Source: Caldimonas brevitalea | GTDB taxonomy: Bacteria; Pseudomonadota; Gammaproteobacteria; Burkholderiales; Burkholderiaceae_C | NCBI RefSeq assembly: GCF_001017435.1 | Contig: NZ_CP011371.1 | Coordinates: 4,588,001 to 4,652,000 of the forward strand | DNA: 64,000 bases | Direction of reading: 5' to 3' | Shown: positions 20,440 through 31,036 of the stretch, in pieces | How positions within the stretch are numbered: the stretch's first letter is position 1 | How the letters are laid out: each line of letters opens with the position of its first letter | Program-made: the position numbers and the translations under genes | The notes under the pieces: model-generated | Databases searched by the model: none | The model's input: the letters and a program-made list of their open reading frames with translations, nothing else | Told to the model about the DNA's origin: nothing

Positions 20440-21471
20440 ATGACATTCACAGTGACCGTGCAGCCCAGCGGCCACACGTTCGAGGTGCAACGCGACGAGA
20501 CCGTCCTCGCGGCTGCGATCCGCCAAGGCGTCGGCCTGCCCTACGGCTGCAAGGACGGCGCCTGCGGCTCCTGCAAGAGCCGGCTGCTGGGCGGCCGTGT
20601 CCTCCATGGCGCCCACCAGGTGAAGGCGATGTCGCCCGCGGAAGAAGAAGCGGGCTACACGCTCACCTGCTGTGCCACGCCTCAGACCGACCTGACGATC
20701 GAGTCGCGCGAGGTGGTCGGCGCCGGCCAGTTCCCGGTCAAGAAAATGCCGTGCCGCGTCAGCTCGCTGGAGAAACGGGCACCCGACGTGGCCGTGCTCA
20801 AGCTGCAGCTGCCGGCCAACGACCAGCTGAAGTACCACGCGGGCCAATACGTCGAGTTCATCTTGCGCGACGGCGCCCGGCGCAGCTATTCGATGGCCAA
20901 TGCGCCCCACACTCAGGCCGAGAAACCCGGCATCGAATTGCACATCCGGCACATGCCGGGCGGCCGTTTCACCGACCATGTGTTCGGTGCGATGAAGGAA
21001 AAAGAGATCCTGCGCATGGAAGGGCCGTTCGGCAGCTTCTTCCTGCGCGAGGACAGCGACAAGCCCATCGTGCTGCTGGCCTCGGGCACCGGTTTCGCGC
21101 CGATCAAGGCCATCGTCGAGCACATGCAATTCAAGGGCATCCAGCGCCCGGCCGTGCTGTACTGGGGCTGCCGCAGCCGGCAAGACCTGTATCTGCACGA
21201 ATGGGCCGAACAGGCGGCGGCCGAGATGCCCCATCTGCGCTACGTTCCCGTGCTGTCGGAGCCGAAACCGGAGGACGACTGGCAGGGTCGCACCGGATTT
21301 GTGCACCAGGTCGTGATGCAGGACCTGCCCGATCTTTCCGGCCACCAGGTCTACGCCTGTGGTGCGCCGGTGATGGTCGAGTCGGCGCAGCGTGACTTCG
21401 TCGCGCGCTGCGGCCTGCCGGAGGCCGAGTTCTATGCCGACTCGTTCACATCTGAAGCAGACAAACACTGA
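20440..21471 (+). CDS. 2Fe-2S/FAD oxidoreductase, CDP-6-deoxy-delta-3,4-glucoseen reductase type
   Basis: A 343-residue electron-transfer protein. The N-terminal plant-type ferredoxin domain has Cys37, Cys42, Cys45 and Cys77. The ferredoxin-NADP reductase part follows, with the FAD motif RRSYSMAN near 147 and NAD(P)-binding LASGTGFAPIKA near 210 ending in CGAPVMVES. Homologues in Burkholderiales are usually named after AscD/RfbI, but no deoxysugar genes adjoin it here, so it more likely donates electrons to an unidentified oxygenase or reductase. It lies directly upstream of the Bug-type binding-protein gene, 34 bases apart. Confidence 0.88.
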   Translation: MTFTVTVQPSGHTFEVQRDETVLAAAIRQGVGLPYGCKDGACGSCKSRLLGGRVLHGAHQVKAMSPAEEEAGYTLTCCATPQTDLTIESREVVGAGQFPVKKMPCRVSSLEKRAPDVAVLKLQLPANDQLKYHAGQYVEFILRDGARRSYSMANAPHTQAEKPGIELHIRHMPGGRFTDHVFGAMKEKEILRMEGPFGSFFLREDSDKPIVLLASGTGFAPIKAIVEHMQFKGIQRPAVLYWGCRSRQDLYLHEWAEQAAAEMPHLRYVPVLSEPKPEDDWQGRTGFVHQVVMQDLPDLSGHQVYACGAPVMVESAQRDFVARCGLPEAEFYADSFTSEADKH

Positions 21472-21505
21472 CCGACGACGCTCCCACGACGGCGCGCAGG
21501 CCACC

Positions 21506-22483
21506 ATGAATCGACGCCTCTGGCTGCAGTCCCAGGCCTTCGGGCTCGCCGCCCTGTGCGGCCCCACCGCGCTGCGCGCGCAGTCCCAGCCCCTCAAGCT
21601 GGTCGTGCCCTACCCGCAGGGCGGCCCGCTCGACGCGATCGCCCGGCTGCTCGCGGAAAGCGTGCGCGACACGCTCGGGACGGTGGTGGTCGAGAACAAG
21701 GCCGGCGCCGGCGGCAACCTCGGCGCCGATTGGGTTGCCAAGGCGCCCCCGGACGGCCACACGCTGGTGATGGGAGCGGTGGCCACCCACGCCATCAATC
21801 CGTGGCTGTACGCCCGCATCCCCTACGACCCGATCCGCGATTTCGCGCCCATCACGCTGGTGGCCCGGGTGCCCAACGTGCTGGTGATGAACGCCCAGAC
21901 CGCCAGCCGGCTGGGCATCGCCTCGCTGCAAGACCTGGTCGCTTATGCCAAGGCCCATCCGGGCCAGCTGAACTACGGCTCGGGGGGCAACGGTAGTGCC
22001 GGGCACCTGGCCGGCGAGATGTTCAAGGGCCAGGCCAAGGTGAGCATCGTGCACATCGCCTACGCGGGCGCGGCACCGGCCCAGCTCGGCTTGCTGTCCG
22101 GCCAGGTCGATCTGAACTTCGACAACCTGGCAGCGGCGGCCGCGAACATCCGCGCCGGCAAGCTCAAGGCCCTGGCGGTGACCACCGCGCGCCGCGCCCC
22201 CGCGATGCCCGAGCTGCCGACAGTGGCGGAGTCGGGACTGCCGGGCTTCGAGGTCGACACCTGGTTCGGCCTGTTCGCGCCGGCCAAGACACCCCCGGAC
22301 ACCGTGGCGCGCTTGAACCAGGCCTTCGTGCGAGCGCTACACACGTCCGACGTCAAGACACGTTTCGCCACCTTCATGGCCGAACCGGCGCCGACCACAC
22401 CGCAGCAGTTCGCCGCCTTCGTGCAAGCGGAGCTGACGAAATACAAGGGTGTGGTGCAGCGTAGCGGCGCGAAGATCGAGTAG
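21506..22483 (+). CDS. Bug-family tripartite tricarboxylate transporter substrate-binding protein
   Basis: A 325-residue periplasmic binding protein of the TctC/Bug family, hugely expanded in Burkholderiales. The N-terminus MNRRLWLQSQAFG resembles a twin-arginine-like or Sec signal ending near LRAQSQP. Family motifs are clear: LVVPYPQGGPLDAIARLLA, VVENKAGAGGNLGADWVAKAPPDG, HINPWLYA-like, LNYGSGGNGS and AVTTARRAPAMPELPTVAE. It would bind a carboxylate or related solute. No TctA/TctB membrane genes follow, as is usual for orphan Bug proteins. The ATG at 21506 is chosen from the signal peptide. Confidence 0.92.
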   Translation: MNRRLWLQSQAFGLAALCGPTALRAQSQPLKLVVPYPQGGPLDAIARLLAESVRDTLGTVVVENKAGAGGNLGADWVAKAPPDGHTLVMGAVATHAINPWLYARIPYDPIRDFAPITLVARVPNVLVMNAQTASRLGIASLQDLVAYAKAHPGQLNYGSGGNGSAGHLAGEMFKGQAKVSIVHIAYAGAAPAQLGLLSGQVDLNFDNLAAAAANIRAGKLKALAVTTARRAPAMPELPTVAESGLPGFEVDTWFGLFAPAKTPPDTVARLNQAFVRALHTSDVKTRFATFMAEPAPTTPQQFAAFVQAELTKYKGVVQRSGAKIE

Positions 22484-22612
22484 GTCGGACGCGTTCTCGG
22501 CGGCGGCGCCCGCTGGCGCCGGACGTCGACGAGCAGGGGCGAGGCTCAGGGCAAGAAAGCCGCGGGACGCTGCACTCGAGTGTCAGCGCCGCGGCGGCTC
22601 AACGGCGTGCGG

Positions 22613-24160
22613 TCACGCGATCTTGAACACCGATACCGCCCGCACCAAGTGATCGGCTTGGGTCTGCAGGCTGGCCGCCGCCGCTGCCGATTGCTCGACG
22701 AGCGCTGCGTTCTGCTGCGTGCTGTGATCCATCTGCTCGACGGCGCTGTTGACCTGCGCGATCCCCTCGGCCTGCTGTCGGCTCGACGACGTGATGCTGC
22801 CCACCGCCTCGGTGACCGACTTGATGCCGCGGACGATGCCGGTCATCGTGCTGCCCGCTTTCGCCACCAGCTGCGCCCCGTCGCGCACCCGCTCGCCCGA
22901 CTCGGCAATCAGCGCCTTGATCTCCTTGGCAGCCGTTGCCGAACGCTGCGCCAGCACCCTCACCTCGGCGGCCACGACCGCGAAGCCGCGCCCATGCTCG
23001 CCGGCACGGGCGGCCTCGACGGCGGCATTGAGGGCCAAGATGTTGGTCTGGAAAGCGATGCCGTCGATGACGCCGACGATGTCGTTGACCCGGGTCGACG
23101 CCGACTCGATCGAGCTCATGGTCCCGACCACGTCGGTCATCAGCCGCCCGCCCATCTCGGCGTCGTTGGCCGCGCTCTGCGCCAGGCTGTTCGCGTTCAG
23201 CGCATGCTCGGCGTTCACGCGTACCCGCTCGGTCAGTTGCTGCAACGAGGCGGCGGTCTGCTGCAAGCCGGCCGCCTGGGTTTCGGTGCGGGCCGACAGG
23301 TCGACGTTGCCCCCGGCAATCTCCTGTGTGGCACGCGCGATGGCGTCGGAAGATTCGCTCACGCGGCGCACCATCTCAGTCAGGTTCTGCGTCATCCCCC
23401 GCACCGCGCTCAGGACCTGGGCCACTTCGTCGCGCCCCGGGTCTTCGGCGACGCAGCTCAGGTCACCCTGTGCGACACGGCGCAACGAGCGCACGGCCTC
23501 GGCCAGCGGCCCGGTGATGCTGCGCGTGATGACCACGGCCGCACCCGCAGCCGCCAAGGCGGCCAGCGTGCCGACGGCGAGCATGAACAAATCGACCCGC
23601 TGCCCCGACGCGTCGGCGGCGGTGAACAGGTCTTGCGTGTGGCGGTTCTGCAGGTCGGCAAACTCGCCGAGCTTGGCGAGCAGCTGCTGCTGCAAGGGAT
23701 CGACCTGCTTGTTCACCACCGAGATGGCGGTGTCGCTGTCGAACGCCAACGACAACGCGACCGCCTGCGTGAAGGGCCGCTGCAGCTCTTTCTCGAGCTG
23801 CACCAGCGCGTCCAGCGTGGTCTGTTCGGAAGGCGACAGGCCGCCCATTTCGACCAGACGCGCGCGGGCGTCCTGGAAGGCCTTGAGCTGCTGCTTGACC
23901 TTGGCCTCTTCCTGCTGGATGGGCGCCACCTCGCTTTGCAGCACCAGGTTGCGCATGCCGACGGCGCTCGACAGGATGGCCGAACGCATCGCCACCGCCA
24001 GTTGCGCCTTCTCGGCGGAGCGGTTCAGCCCCTCCACCAGGTGGTCGCGATTGCGGTGGCCGATGATGCCTGCGCTGAGCAGCGCTGCGGCGAGCAAGAG
24101 GATCGCCAGGCCGAAGCCGAGATACAGCCGGGTGCCGATACGCATGCTTCTCAGTTGCAT
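22613..24160 (-). CDS. methyl-accepting chemotaxis protein
   Basis: A 515-residue chemoreceptor with a strong AGGAGG ribosome site. TM1 lies at about 14-33, a four-helix-bundle-type periplasmic sensor at about 35-188, TM2 at 191-211, HAMP to about 265, then the signalling domain with the tip [28 protein letters not shown]. It ends FKIA without a CheR-binding pentapeptide. It lies 78 bases downstream of a secreted single Cache-domain gene in the same direction, so the two are probably one operon and may form a sensing pair. No flagellar genes adjoin. Confidence 0.93.
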   Translation of the reverse strand: MQLRSMRIGTRLYLGFGLAILLLAAALLSAGIIGHRNRDHLVEGLNRSAEKAQLAVAMRSAILSSAVGMRNLVLQSEVAPIQQEEAKVKQQLKAFQDARARLVEMGGLSPSEQTTLDALVQLEKELQRPFTQAVALSLAFDSDTAISVVNKQVDPLQQQLLAKLGEFADLQNRHTQDLFTAADASGQRVDLFMLAVGTLAALAAAGAAVVITRSITGPLAEAVRSLRRVAQGDLSCVAEDPGRDEVAQVLSAVRGMTQNLTEMVRRVSESSDAIARATQEIAGGNVDLSARTETQAAGLQQTAASLQQLTERVRVNAEHALNANSLAQSAANDAEMGGRLMTDVVGTMSSIESASTRVNDIVGVIDGIAFQTNILALNAAVEAARAGEHGRGFAVVAAEVRVLAQRSATAAKEIKALIAESGERVRDGAQLVAKAGSTMTGIVRGIKSVTEAVGSITSSSRQQAEGIAQVNSAVEQMDHSTQQNAALVEQSAAAAASLQTQADHLVRAVSVFKIA

Positions 24161-24238
24161 GGAAGCCTCCTGTGCATGTGCGGGCGCGGCGCGGCCTGCG
24201 CGGGCCGCGGCGCGCCCGGCTTGTGTTGGCGAAGTGGA

Positions 24239-24706
24239 TTACTTGTAGATGCCGCAGCCGATCAGCACGTCACCGGCGCGTTCGATATAGCTCGACTTCG
24301 GCTCGACCGCCTTGCTCACCGGATTGGGCCACTTGTAGTCGACCCAGCCTTTGCCGGCCGGACCGAACGCGAGGTCGACGAAGCCCTTGATGATGGGCTT
24401 GCCATCCACGTCTTTCATGTCGATCAGGTTCTTGCCGATCAGCTTGGGATTGCTGCCGATCGACAGCACCGTGCCGGCCTTGTCATAGACGAAGATGTAC
24501 AGATCCCGGTCGCGGAACTGCCCATCAGGCTTGTTGAATTCGGCAAACGCCTTCTCGGCCCCGTTGGCCTTGTAGAAAGCCACCGCCTTCTTGGTCATCG
24601 CCATCGCCTCGTCGGCCGACCCCTTCTCGTTGGCCGCCTGTGCCGGCGCCGTCAACGAGACCACGAAACACAGACCAGCCAGCAGCTTGGCACACCACGT
24701 CGTCAT
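24239..24706 (-). CDS. exported single Cache-domain protein
   Basis: A 155-residue protein. The ATG at 24706 is chosen because AGGAGA lies upstream and a clean signal peptide follows (cleavage near APAQAAN). The remainder is a compact single Cache (sCache_2-like) fold: AVAFYKANGAEKAFAEFN, then DLYIFVYDKAGTVLSIGSNPKLIGKN and KGWVDYKWPNP, close to chemoreceptor Cache domains, but with no membrane anchor beyond the signal. It would bind a small ligand in the periplasm. Adjacent to and co-directional with the chemoreceptor gene, it may present ligand to that receptor; this is inference. Confidence 0.83.
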   Translation of the reverse strand: MTTWCAKLLAGLCFVVSLTAPAQAANEKGSADEAMAMTKKAVAFYKANGAEKAFAEFNKPDGQFRDRDLYIFVYDKAGTVLSIGSNPKLIGKNLIDMKDVDGKPIIKGFVDLAFGPAGKGWVDYKWPNPVSKAVEPKSSYIERAGDVLIGCGIYK

Positions 24707-25021
24707 CACATCGCTCTCCTCTGCGCCCGCCACGGGCGCCCTCACCCATCACAGATCGCCGGCGCTTTGATGCGGCTTGTCGAGACACGACGTCGCCCGC
24801 GCCTGGCGAGGGGTCAGGACCTTCGTCCTTCCATGCCCTGATCCGATTTCGGCCGCCGTAAGGCGGCTCATGATCGGGACTAACCCTGAAAGGTGTGCGT
24901 TTTCGTGCCGGCCTTGCGCGACGTCAAAAGGCAAACAGGAGAGCGGTCTGTCGCAGCTTGCTCACAGCTTCTGAGCAAGCCCGAGGTTGACAACGATGGT
25001 TAGCGCTTGAAAGATGTGACG
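24707..25021. other. intergenic region, 315 bases, with hairpins and promoter elements
   Basis: No gene seen. It is the shared upstream region of the minus-strand Cache gene and the plus-strand parD-like gene. It holds a GCCGCC-GTAA-GGCGGC hairpin at 24852-24867 with outer pairing arms CCGAT and ATCGG, a short AGGAC-CTTC-GTCCT hairpin, and the palindrome described at 24956-24980. A minus-strand GCCGAAAT at 24853-24846 resembles a sigma-28 -10 but lacks a good -35. Confidence 0.5.
24956..24980. promoter_or_regulatory. palindromic operator candidate upstream of parD
   Basis: Perfect nine-base arms GCTTGCTCA and TGAGCAAGC with a seven-base spacer. It abuts a TTGACA (24987-24992), which has AAAGAT at 25010-25015 after 17 bases. 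Antitoxins of this class bind palindromes to repress their own operon, so this fits an autoregulation site. Confidence 0.6.
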
Positions 25022-25270
25022 ATGCCCAGCACCATTTCCATCGCCATTCCCGAAGCCACCGTCGAGTACGTGGATGCTCGTGTTGCTTCTGGAGAGTACG
25101 GCAACCGCTCGGAGTACATCCAGGATCTGGTGCGGCGCGACCAACGCGAACAAGCCAAAAAGCGCCTGCGGGCACTGGTAGAAGAAGGTTTGAGGTCGGG
25201 CCCGGCGGAGCCGATGACCGACGCGGATCGCAACGAGCTGATGGCCATTGCGCGTACGCCTGCTCCGTGA
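25022..25270 (+). CDS. orphan ParD-family antitoxin (type II toxin-antitoxin)
   Basis: An 82-residue ribbon-helix-helix protein beginning MPSTISIAIPEATVEYVD. The start at 25022 matches the family; a start five codons upstream is possible. Typical ParD features are seen: SGEYGNRSEYIQDLVR, then the toxin-wrapping helix LRALVEEGLRSGPAEPMT. Normally parE follows with a few bases of overlap. Here only a 12-codon frame follows, then the terminator of the convergent liv operon, so the toxin gene seems lost. The antitoxin may still regulate its own promoter or neutralise a ParE encoded elsewhere. Confidence 0.85.
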   Translation: MPSTISIAIPEATVEYVDARVASGEYGNRSEYIQDLVRRDQREQAKKRLRALVEEGLRSGPAEPMTDADRNELMAIARTPAP

Positions 25271-25305
25271 TTGTCAGGACATTGCAAAGCTCGTCTGCGA
25301 ACTGA
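25267..25305 (+). pseudogene. possible remnant of the parE toxin start
   Basis: A GTG overlaps the antitoxin stop (GTGA), the usual parD-parE arrangement, and opens a frame of only 12 residues, VIVRTLQSSSAN, before TGA. ParE proteins often begin with a similar beta strand, so this may be the stump of a deleted toxin. The stretch is too short to prove homology. Confidence 0.35.
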
Positions 25306-25309
25306 CCAC

Positions 25310-25335
25310 AAAAAAAGCCGCCCCTCGGGCGGCTT
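25310..25335 (-). terminator. rho-independent terminator of the liv operon
   Basis: Nine-base arms AAGCCGCCC and GGGCGGCTT with a three-base loop; on the minus strand the hairpin runs into seven consecutive T residues. It lies 19 bases after the livF stop. Confidence 0.9.
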
Positions 25336-25353
25336 CTCTCGAGCGGCGACCAC

Positions 25354-26067
<714 letters not shown>

Positions 26068-26095
26068 CTTCGAACGCTTTCGTTTCGGGGGCGGG

Positions 26096-26878
26096 TCAGT
26101 GGGCCGCGTGGCCGGCACCGAGGTAGGCCTCGATGACCTTCTCGTTGCGCTGCACGTCGTAGGGCGTGCCTTCGGCGATCTGCTTGCCGTAGTCGAGCAC
26201 CGTCACGCGGTCGCACAGGCCCATCACCAGCTTCACGTCGTGTTCGATCAGCAAGATGGTGCGACCGTCCTTGCGGATGCGGTCGATCAGCTCGCGCAGC
26301 ACGACCTTCTCGGTCGCGTTCATGCCCGCCGCCGGTTCGTCGAGCGCGATCAGCTTCGGCTCGGTCGCCAGCGCCCGGGCGATCTCGAGCCGTCGCTGGT
26401 CACCGTAGCTGAGCGTGCGCGCCTTGTAGTCGGCGTACTTGCCGATCCCCACGTAGTCGAGCAGCTGCAGCGCGCGCTGGCGGATCTGCTCTTCCTCGTC
26501 GCGGAACGACTTGGTGCGGAACATCGCGCCGAACAGGCCCGAGCCGGTGCGGATGTGCCGGCCCACCATCACGTTCTCGAGCGCGGTCATCTCGGCGAAC
26601 AAGCGGATGTTCTGGAAGGTGCGCGCAATGCCCGCCTTGGCCACCTCGTGCACCGCGGTGGGGCTGTAGGCCTTGCCCTCCAGCTCGAAGCTGCCGGAAT
26701 CGGGCGTGTACAGCCCGGTGATCACGTTGAAGAAGGTGGTCTTGCCGGCGCCGTTGGGGCCGATCAGGCCGTAGACCTGCCCGCGCCGGATCTCGATGCC
26801 CACGTCGGACAATGCCTGCAGCCCGCCGAAACGCTTGGAGATGCCGGCGACCTTGAGAATGATGTCGGAGTTGCTCAT
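26096..26878 (-). CDS. livG: branched-chain amino acid ABC transporter ATP-binding protein LivG
   Basis: A 260-residue ATPase. Walker A GPNGAGKT is at 40-47, the signature appears as LSYGDQRRLEIARAL and Walker B as LIALDEPAAGMN, the usual LivG wording, with the switch histidine in LLIEHDVKLVM. It pairs with LivF on the cytoplasmic face of the LivHM permease. It follows livM by ten bases and its stop lies just upstream of livF, consistent with co-translation of the operon. Confidence 0.95.
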   Translation of the reverse strand: MSNSDIILKVAGISKRFGGLQALSDVGIEIRRGQVYGLIGPNGAGKTTFFNVITGLYTPDSGSFELEGKAYSPTAVHEVAKAGIARTFQNIRLFAEMTALENVMVGRHIRTGSGLFGAMFRTKSFRDEEEQIRQRALQLLDYVGIGKYADYKARTLSYGDQRRLEIARALATEPKLIALDEPAAGMNATEKVVLRELIDRIRKDGRTILLIEHDVKLVMGLCDRVTVLDYGKQIAEGTPYDVQRNEKVIEAYLGAGHAAH

Positions 26879-26888
26879 CTCGGTCTCC

Positions 26889-27977
<1,089 letters not shown>

Positions 27978-27992
27978 GGAGGTCTCCAGCGG

Positions 27993-28922
27993 TCAGGCTC
28001 GATCGGCCACGCGCTCGCCGAGCAGGCCCGAAGGACGCAGGGTCAGCACCAGGATCAGGACGAGGAAGGCGAAGATGTCGGCGTAGTGGCTGCCCAGCAC
28101 ACCGCCGGTCAACTCACCCAGATAGCCCGAGCCGATCGCCTCGATCAGGCCGAGCAGCACACCGCCCACCATCGCGCCGGTCAGGTTGCCGATGCCGCCG
28201 AACACGGCGGCGGTGAAGGCCTTCAGGCCGGGCAGGAAGCCCATCGAATGCTGCACCGTGCCGTAGTTGGCGGCCCACATCACGCCGGCCACGGCGGCGA
28301 GCGCCGCGCCGATGATGAAGGTGGCCGAGATCACCATGTCGGGCCGCACGCCCATCAGGCTGGCCACGCGGGGGTTCTCGGCCGTGGCGCGCATCGCGCG
28401 GCCGAGCTTGGTCTTGTTGACCAGCCACAGCAGGCCGACCAGCAGCACCGCGGTGGTGACCAGGATCAGCACCTGGGTGGTGGTGATGACGGCGCCGCCC
28501 ACCTCGATCACTTCGGTCGGCAGCAGCAGGGGATAGGGCTTGGGGTTGGGCTTCCAGACGATCATCGCGAGCGTCTGCAGCAGGATGGACATACCGATCG
28601 CCGTGATCAGCGGCGCCAAACGGGGCGCATTGCGCAGCGGCCGGTAGGCGATCTTCTCGATCGCGAAGTTGAGCGCCGCACACACCACGATGGCGCACAG
28701 CAGCGAGATCAGCATCATCGCCCAGCCCGGCATGTTGGGCGCCACCTCCTGCAGGTAGCTGACCACCGTCCAGCTGGTCAGGGCGCCGACCATCAGCACT
28801 TCGCCGTGGGCGAAGTTGATCAGGCTGATGATGCCGTAGACCATCGTATAGCCCAGTGCCACCAGCGCATACATGCTGCCGAGCACCAGACCATTGATGA
28901 TCTGTTGGAGAAAGATATCCAT
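27993..28922 (-). CDS. livH: branched-chain amino acid ABC transporter permease LivH
   Basis: A 309-residue permease. The ATG at 28922 follows GGAGAC and gives the family N-terminus MDIFLQQIINGLVLGSMYALVALGYTMVYG; longer readings upstream are not supported. About eight membrane helices and the conserved coupling segment LGRAMRATAENPRVASLMGV are present. It is the first gene of livHMGF. The operon lacks livK/livJ; a stand-alone binding protein at 1059-2213 may supply the ligand. Confidence 0.95.
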   Translation of the reverse strand: MDIFLQQIINGLVLGSMYALVALGYTMVYGIISLINFAHGEVLMVGALTSWTVVSYLQEVAPNMPGWAMMLISLLCAIVVCAALNFAIEKIAYRPLRNAPRLAPLITAIGMSILLQTLAMIVWKPNPKPYPLLLPTEVIEVGGAVITTTQVLILVTTAVLLVGLLWLVNKTKLGRAMRATAENPRVASLMGVRPDMVISATFIIGAALAAVAGVMWAANYGTVQHSMGFLPGLKAFTAAVFGGIGNLTGAMVGGVLLGLIEAIGSGYLGELTGGVLGSHYADIFAFLVLILVLTLRPSGLLGERVADRA

Positions 28923-29079
28923 CAGTCGGGTCTCCGAGAGATTGAGTAAATGTCGGGCCGGAGCAAAAGGTGTGCCCGCACATGCGCGCCCGTTGGCCCG
29001 CAGTGCGGAGACAGAACCCCAGCCAGACACCGGGCCGATGACAGGGAAGACCCCGTAGACCGGCCACAAAATGGCGCGG

Positions 29080-29107
29080 ATTGTAGCCAAGCGCTGCTTG
29101 GTGAAAA
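29080..29107 (-). promoter_or_regulatory. candidate sigma-70 promoter of livHMGF
   Basis: On the minus strand TTTTCA (29107-29102) and TACAAT (29085-29080) are 16 bases apart. Transcription would start near 29073, leaving a leader of about 150 bases before livH. Confidence 0.5.
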
Positions 29108-29158
29108 GTTCGGGGTTTACCCTTCAGAGGCCGTCAATCCAACGACGCGTCGAAAAGA

Positions 29159-30478
29159 TCATCGTTTTTTGCGCGATTGTTCGTTCTTTTGGCGCAATTC
29201 TTCGAGTTTTTCTCCGATGCGGATCTCGAGCCCCCGAGGCGCGGGGTGGTAGAAGCTGAGGTCCTCCAGGCCGTCCGGCAGGTAGCGTTCGCCGGCCGCG
29301 AAGGCGTCTTGCTCGTCGTGGGCGTAGCGATAGCCCTTGCCGTAGCCGATGTCCTTCATCAAGCGGGTCGGGGCGTTGCGCAAGTGCAGGGGCACCGGGC
29401 GGGTGCCGTCCTGCTTCACGAAGGCCCGCGCGGCGTTGTAGGCCGCATAGACCGCGTTCGACTTCGGCGCCATCGCAAGATAGACCACTGCCTCGGCCAA
29501 TGCCAGCTCGCCTTCCGGCGAGCCGAGCCGCTCATAGGTTTCGGCGGCGTCCAGCGTCAAGCGCAGCGCCCTGGGGTCGGCCAGCCCGATGTCTTCCACC
29601 GCCATGCGGATCAACCGGCGCGAGATGTAACGCGCGTCCACGCCCCCATCGACCATGCGCACGAACCAATACAGGGCGGCGTCCGGGTCGGAGCCCCGCA
29701 CCGACTTGTGCAGCGCCGAGATGGTGTCGTAGAACTGCTCGCCGCCCTTGTCATAGCGCCGCAGTTGCTCGCCCAGCGAGCGCTCCAGCAGGGCTTCGTC
29801 GATCTCCAGCACGCCCTGCGGGCCGCTCATGCGCACCAGGTTCTCATACGTATTGAGCAAGCGCCGCGCGTCGCCGTCGGCGTAACCGATCAGGCGGTCG
29901 CGCGCGGCCTCGGTCATCCCCGGCGCGCCGAGCAGTTGCTGCGCCTTGCCGAGCAGCACCTGCATGTCCGCATCGCCCAAGGCCTGCAGCACGTGGACCG
30001 TCGCGCGCGACAGCAGCGCCGAGTTGACCTCGAACGACGGGTTCTCGGTGGTCGCGCCGATGAAGGTGAACAGCCCCGACTCCACGTGCGGCAGAAAGGC
30101 GTCCTGCTGCGCCTTGTTGAAGCGGTGTACTTCGTCGACGAACACGATGGTGCGGCGCCCCATGCTGCGGGCCACCTGCGCCTGTTCCACCGCTTCGCGG
30201 ATGTCTTTCACGCCGCCCAGCACCGCCGAGATCTGGATGAACTGCGCATCGAAGGCGTCGGCCATCAGCCGCGCCAAGGTGGTCTTGCCGACGCCTGGCG
30301 GCCCCCACAGGATCATCGAATGGGGCTGACCCGATTCGAACGCGGCGCGCAAGGGCTTGCCCGGACCGAGCAGGTGCTGCTGCCCGATCACCTGGTCGAG
30401 GGTGCGCGGGCGCAGGCGTTCGGCCAGTGGTGCATCGGGCGCCGCCTCAGGCGCACCGGCAGAGAAAAGATCGGACAT
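29159..30478 (-). CDS. rarA: replication-associated recombination protein A (RarA/MgsA AAA ATPase)
   Basis: A 439-residue clamp-loader-like AAA+ ATPase acting at stalled replication forks. The ATG at 30478 gives the family N-terminus (MSDLF then LAERLRPRTLDQVIGQQHLLGPGKPLR). Walker A GPPGVGKT is at 59-66, Walker B IVFVDEVHRFN near 108, sensor 1 GATTENPSFEVN near 140, and the C-terminal tetramerisation segment with IGYGKGYRYAHD. The protein ends in a basic tail. The length is normal. It is followed by the liv promoter region. Confidence 0.95.
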   Translation of the reverse strand: MSDLFSAGAPEAAPDAPLAERLRPRTLDQVIGQQHLLGPGKPLRAAFESGQPHSMILWGPPGVGKTTLARLMADAFDAQFIQISAVLGGVKDIREAVEQAQVARSMGRRTIVFVDEVHRFNKAQQDAFLPHVESGLFTFIGATTENPSFEVNSALLSRATVHVLQALGDADMQVLLGKAQQLLGAPGMTEAARDRLIGYADGDARRLLNTYENLVRMSGPQGVLEIDEALLERSLGEQLRRYDKGGEQFYDTISALHKSVRGSDPDAALYWFVRMVDGGVDARYISRRLIRMAVEDIGLADPRALRLTLDAAETYERLGSPEGELALAEAVVYLAMAPKSNAVYAAYNAARAFVKQDGTRPVPLHLRNAPTRLMKDIGYGKGYRYAHDEQDAFAAGERYLPDGLEDLSFYHPAPRGLEIRIGEKLEELRQKNEQSRKKR

Positions 30479-30628
30479 GCGCGGATTTTCGCAGGGACGC
30501 GAGGGCCACGCAGGGCGCGGGCCGGCCGAAGCAGTCGGATACCGCACCCCTCCGGCGATGCGGTGCAATATAGGAACAAAACCTGCTGTTTCGATTGCGT
30601 CTTCAACCACCGTCAGAAGGAGACGTGT

Positions 30629-31021
30629 ATGAAGCCCTATTCCCCAGTGCCCTGGCGGCTGGCAGTTCCGCTGCTGGCCGCCTTCGCCTTTGCCGGCTGC
30701 GCGCATCGCACGCCGGAGCCGAGTGAGCAGATGGCCGTCAGCCAGGCCGCGGTCGACGGCGCGGTCAGTGCCGGTGCGCAGCAATACGCGCCGCTCGAAC
30801 TGAACCAGGCGCGCCAGAAGCTCGATGCCGCCAAGAACGCCATGCGCACCGACGACAAGCTGAACGCCCGCCGCCTGGCCGAGCAGGCCGAAGTGGATGC
30901 GCAGGTGGCAAGCGCCAAGGCGGCCGCCGAGAAGTCACGCAAGGCCGTCGGCGAGATCGAGCAAGGCAACCGCATGCTGCGCGAAGAACTGGCGCGGCCC
31001 CAGGGCCGCCCGGCCTCGTGA
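30629..31021 (+). CDS. DUF4398-type lipoprotein
   Basis: A 130-residue protein with a strong AAGGAG ribosome site. A lipoprotein signal peptide ends in the lipobox FAGC (Cys24). The rest is an alpha-helical, alanine- and charge-rich coiled coil of the DUF4398 type (APLELNQARQKLDAAKNAM). Function unknown; members sit in the envelope beside OmpA-like proteins. Here it is followed 15 bases later by the OmpA-type lipoprotein, so both are probably co-translated and may act together at the cell wall. Confidence 0.82.
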   Translation: MKPYSPVPWRLAVPLLAAFAFAGCAHRTPEPSEQMAVSQAAVDGAVSAGAQQYAPLELNQARQKLDAAKNAMRTDDKLNARRLAEQAEVDAQVASAKAAAEKSRKAVGEIEQGNRMLREELARPQGRPAS

Positions 31022-31036
31022 CCTGAGGAGCACCCG

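Noticed and set aside
22580..24841. Plus-strand frame (about 753 codons) opposite the second chemoreceptor
   Set aside because: Antisense shadow; the minus strand encodes clear chemoreceptor motifs.
24840..24880. Possible sigma-28 promoter or cyclic-di-GMP riboswitch upstream of the Cache gene
   Set aside because: GCCGAAAT has no adequate -35 partner, and no conserved riboswitch motif is present; only a hairpin is supported.
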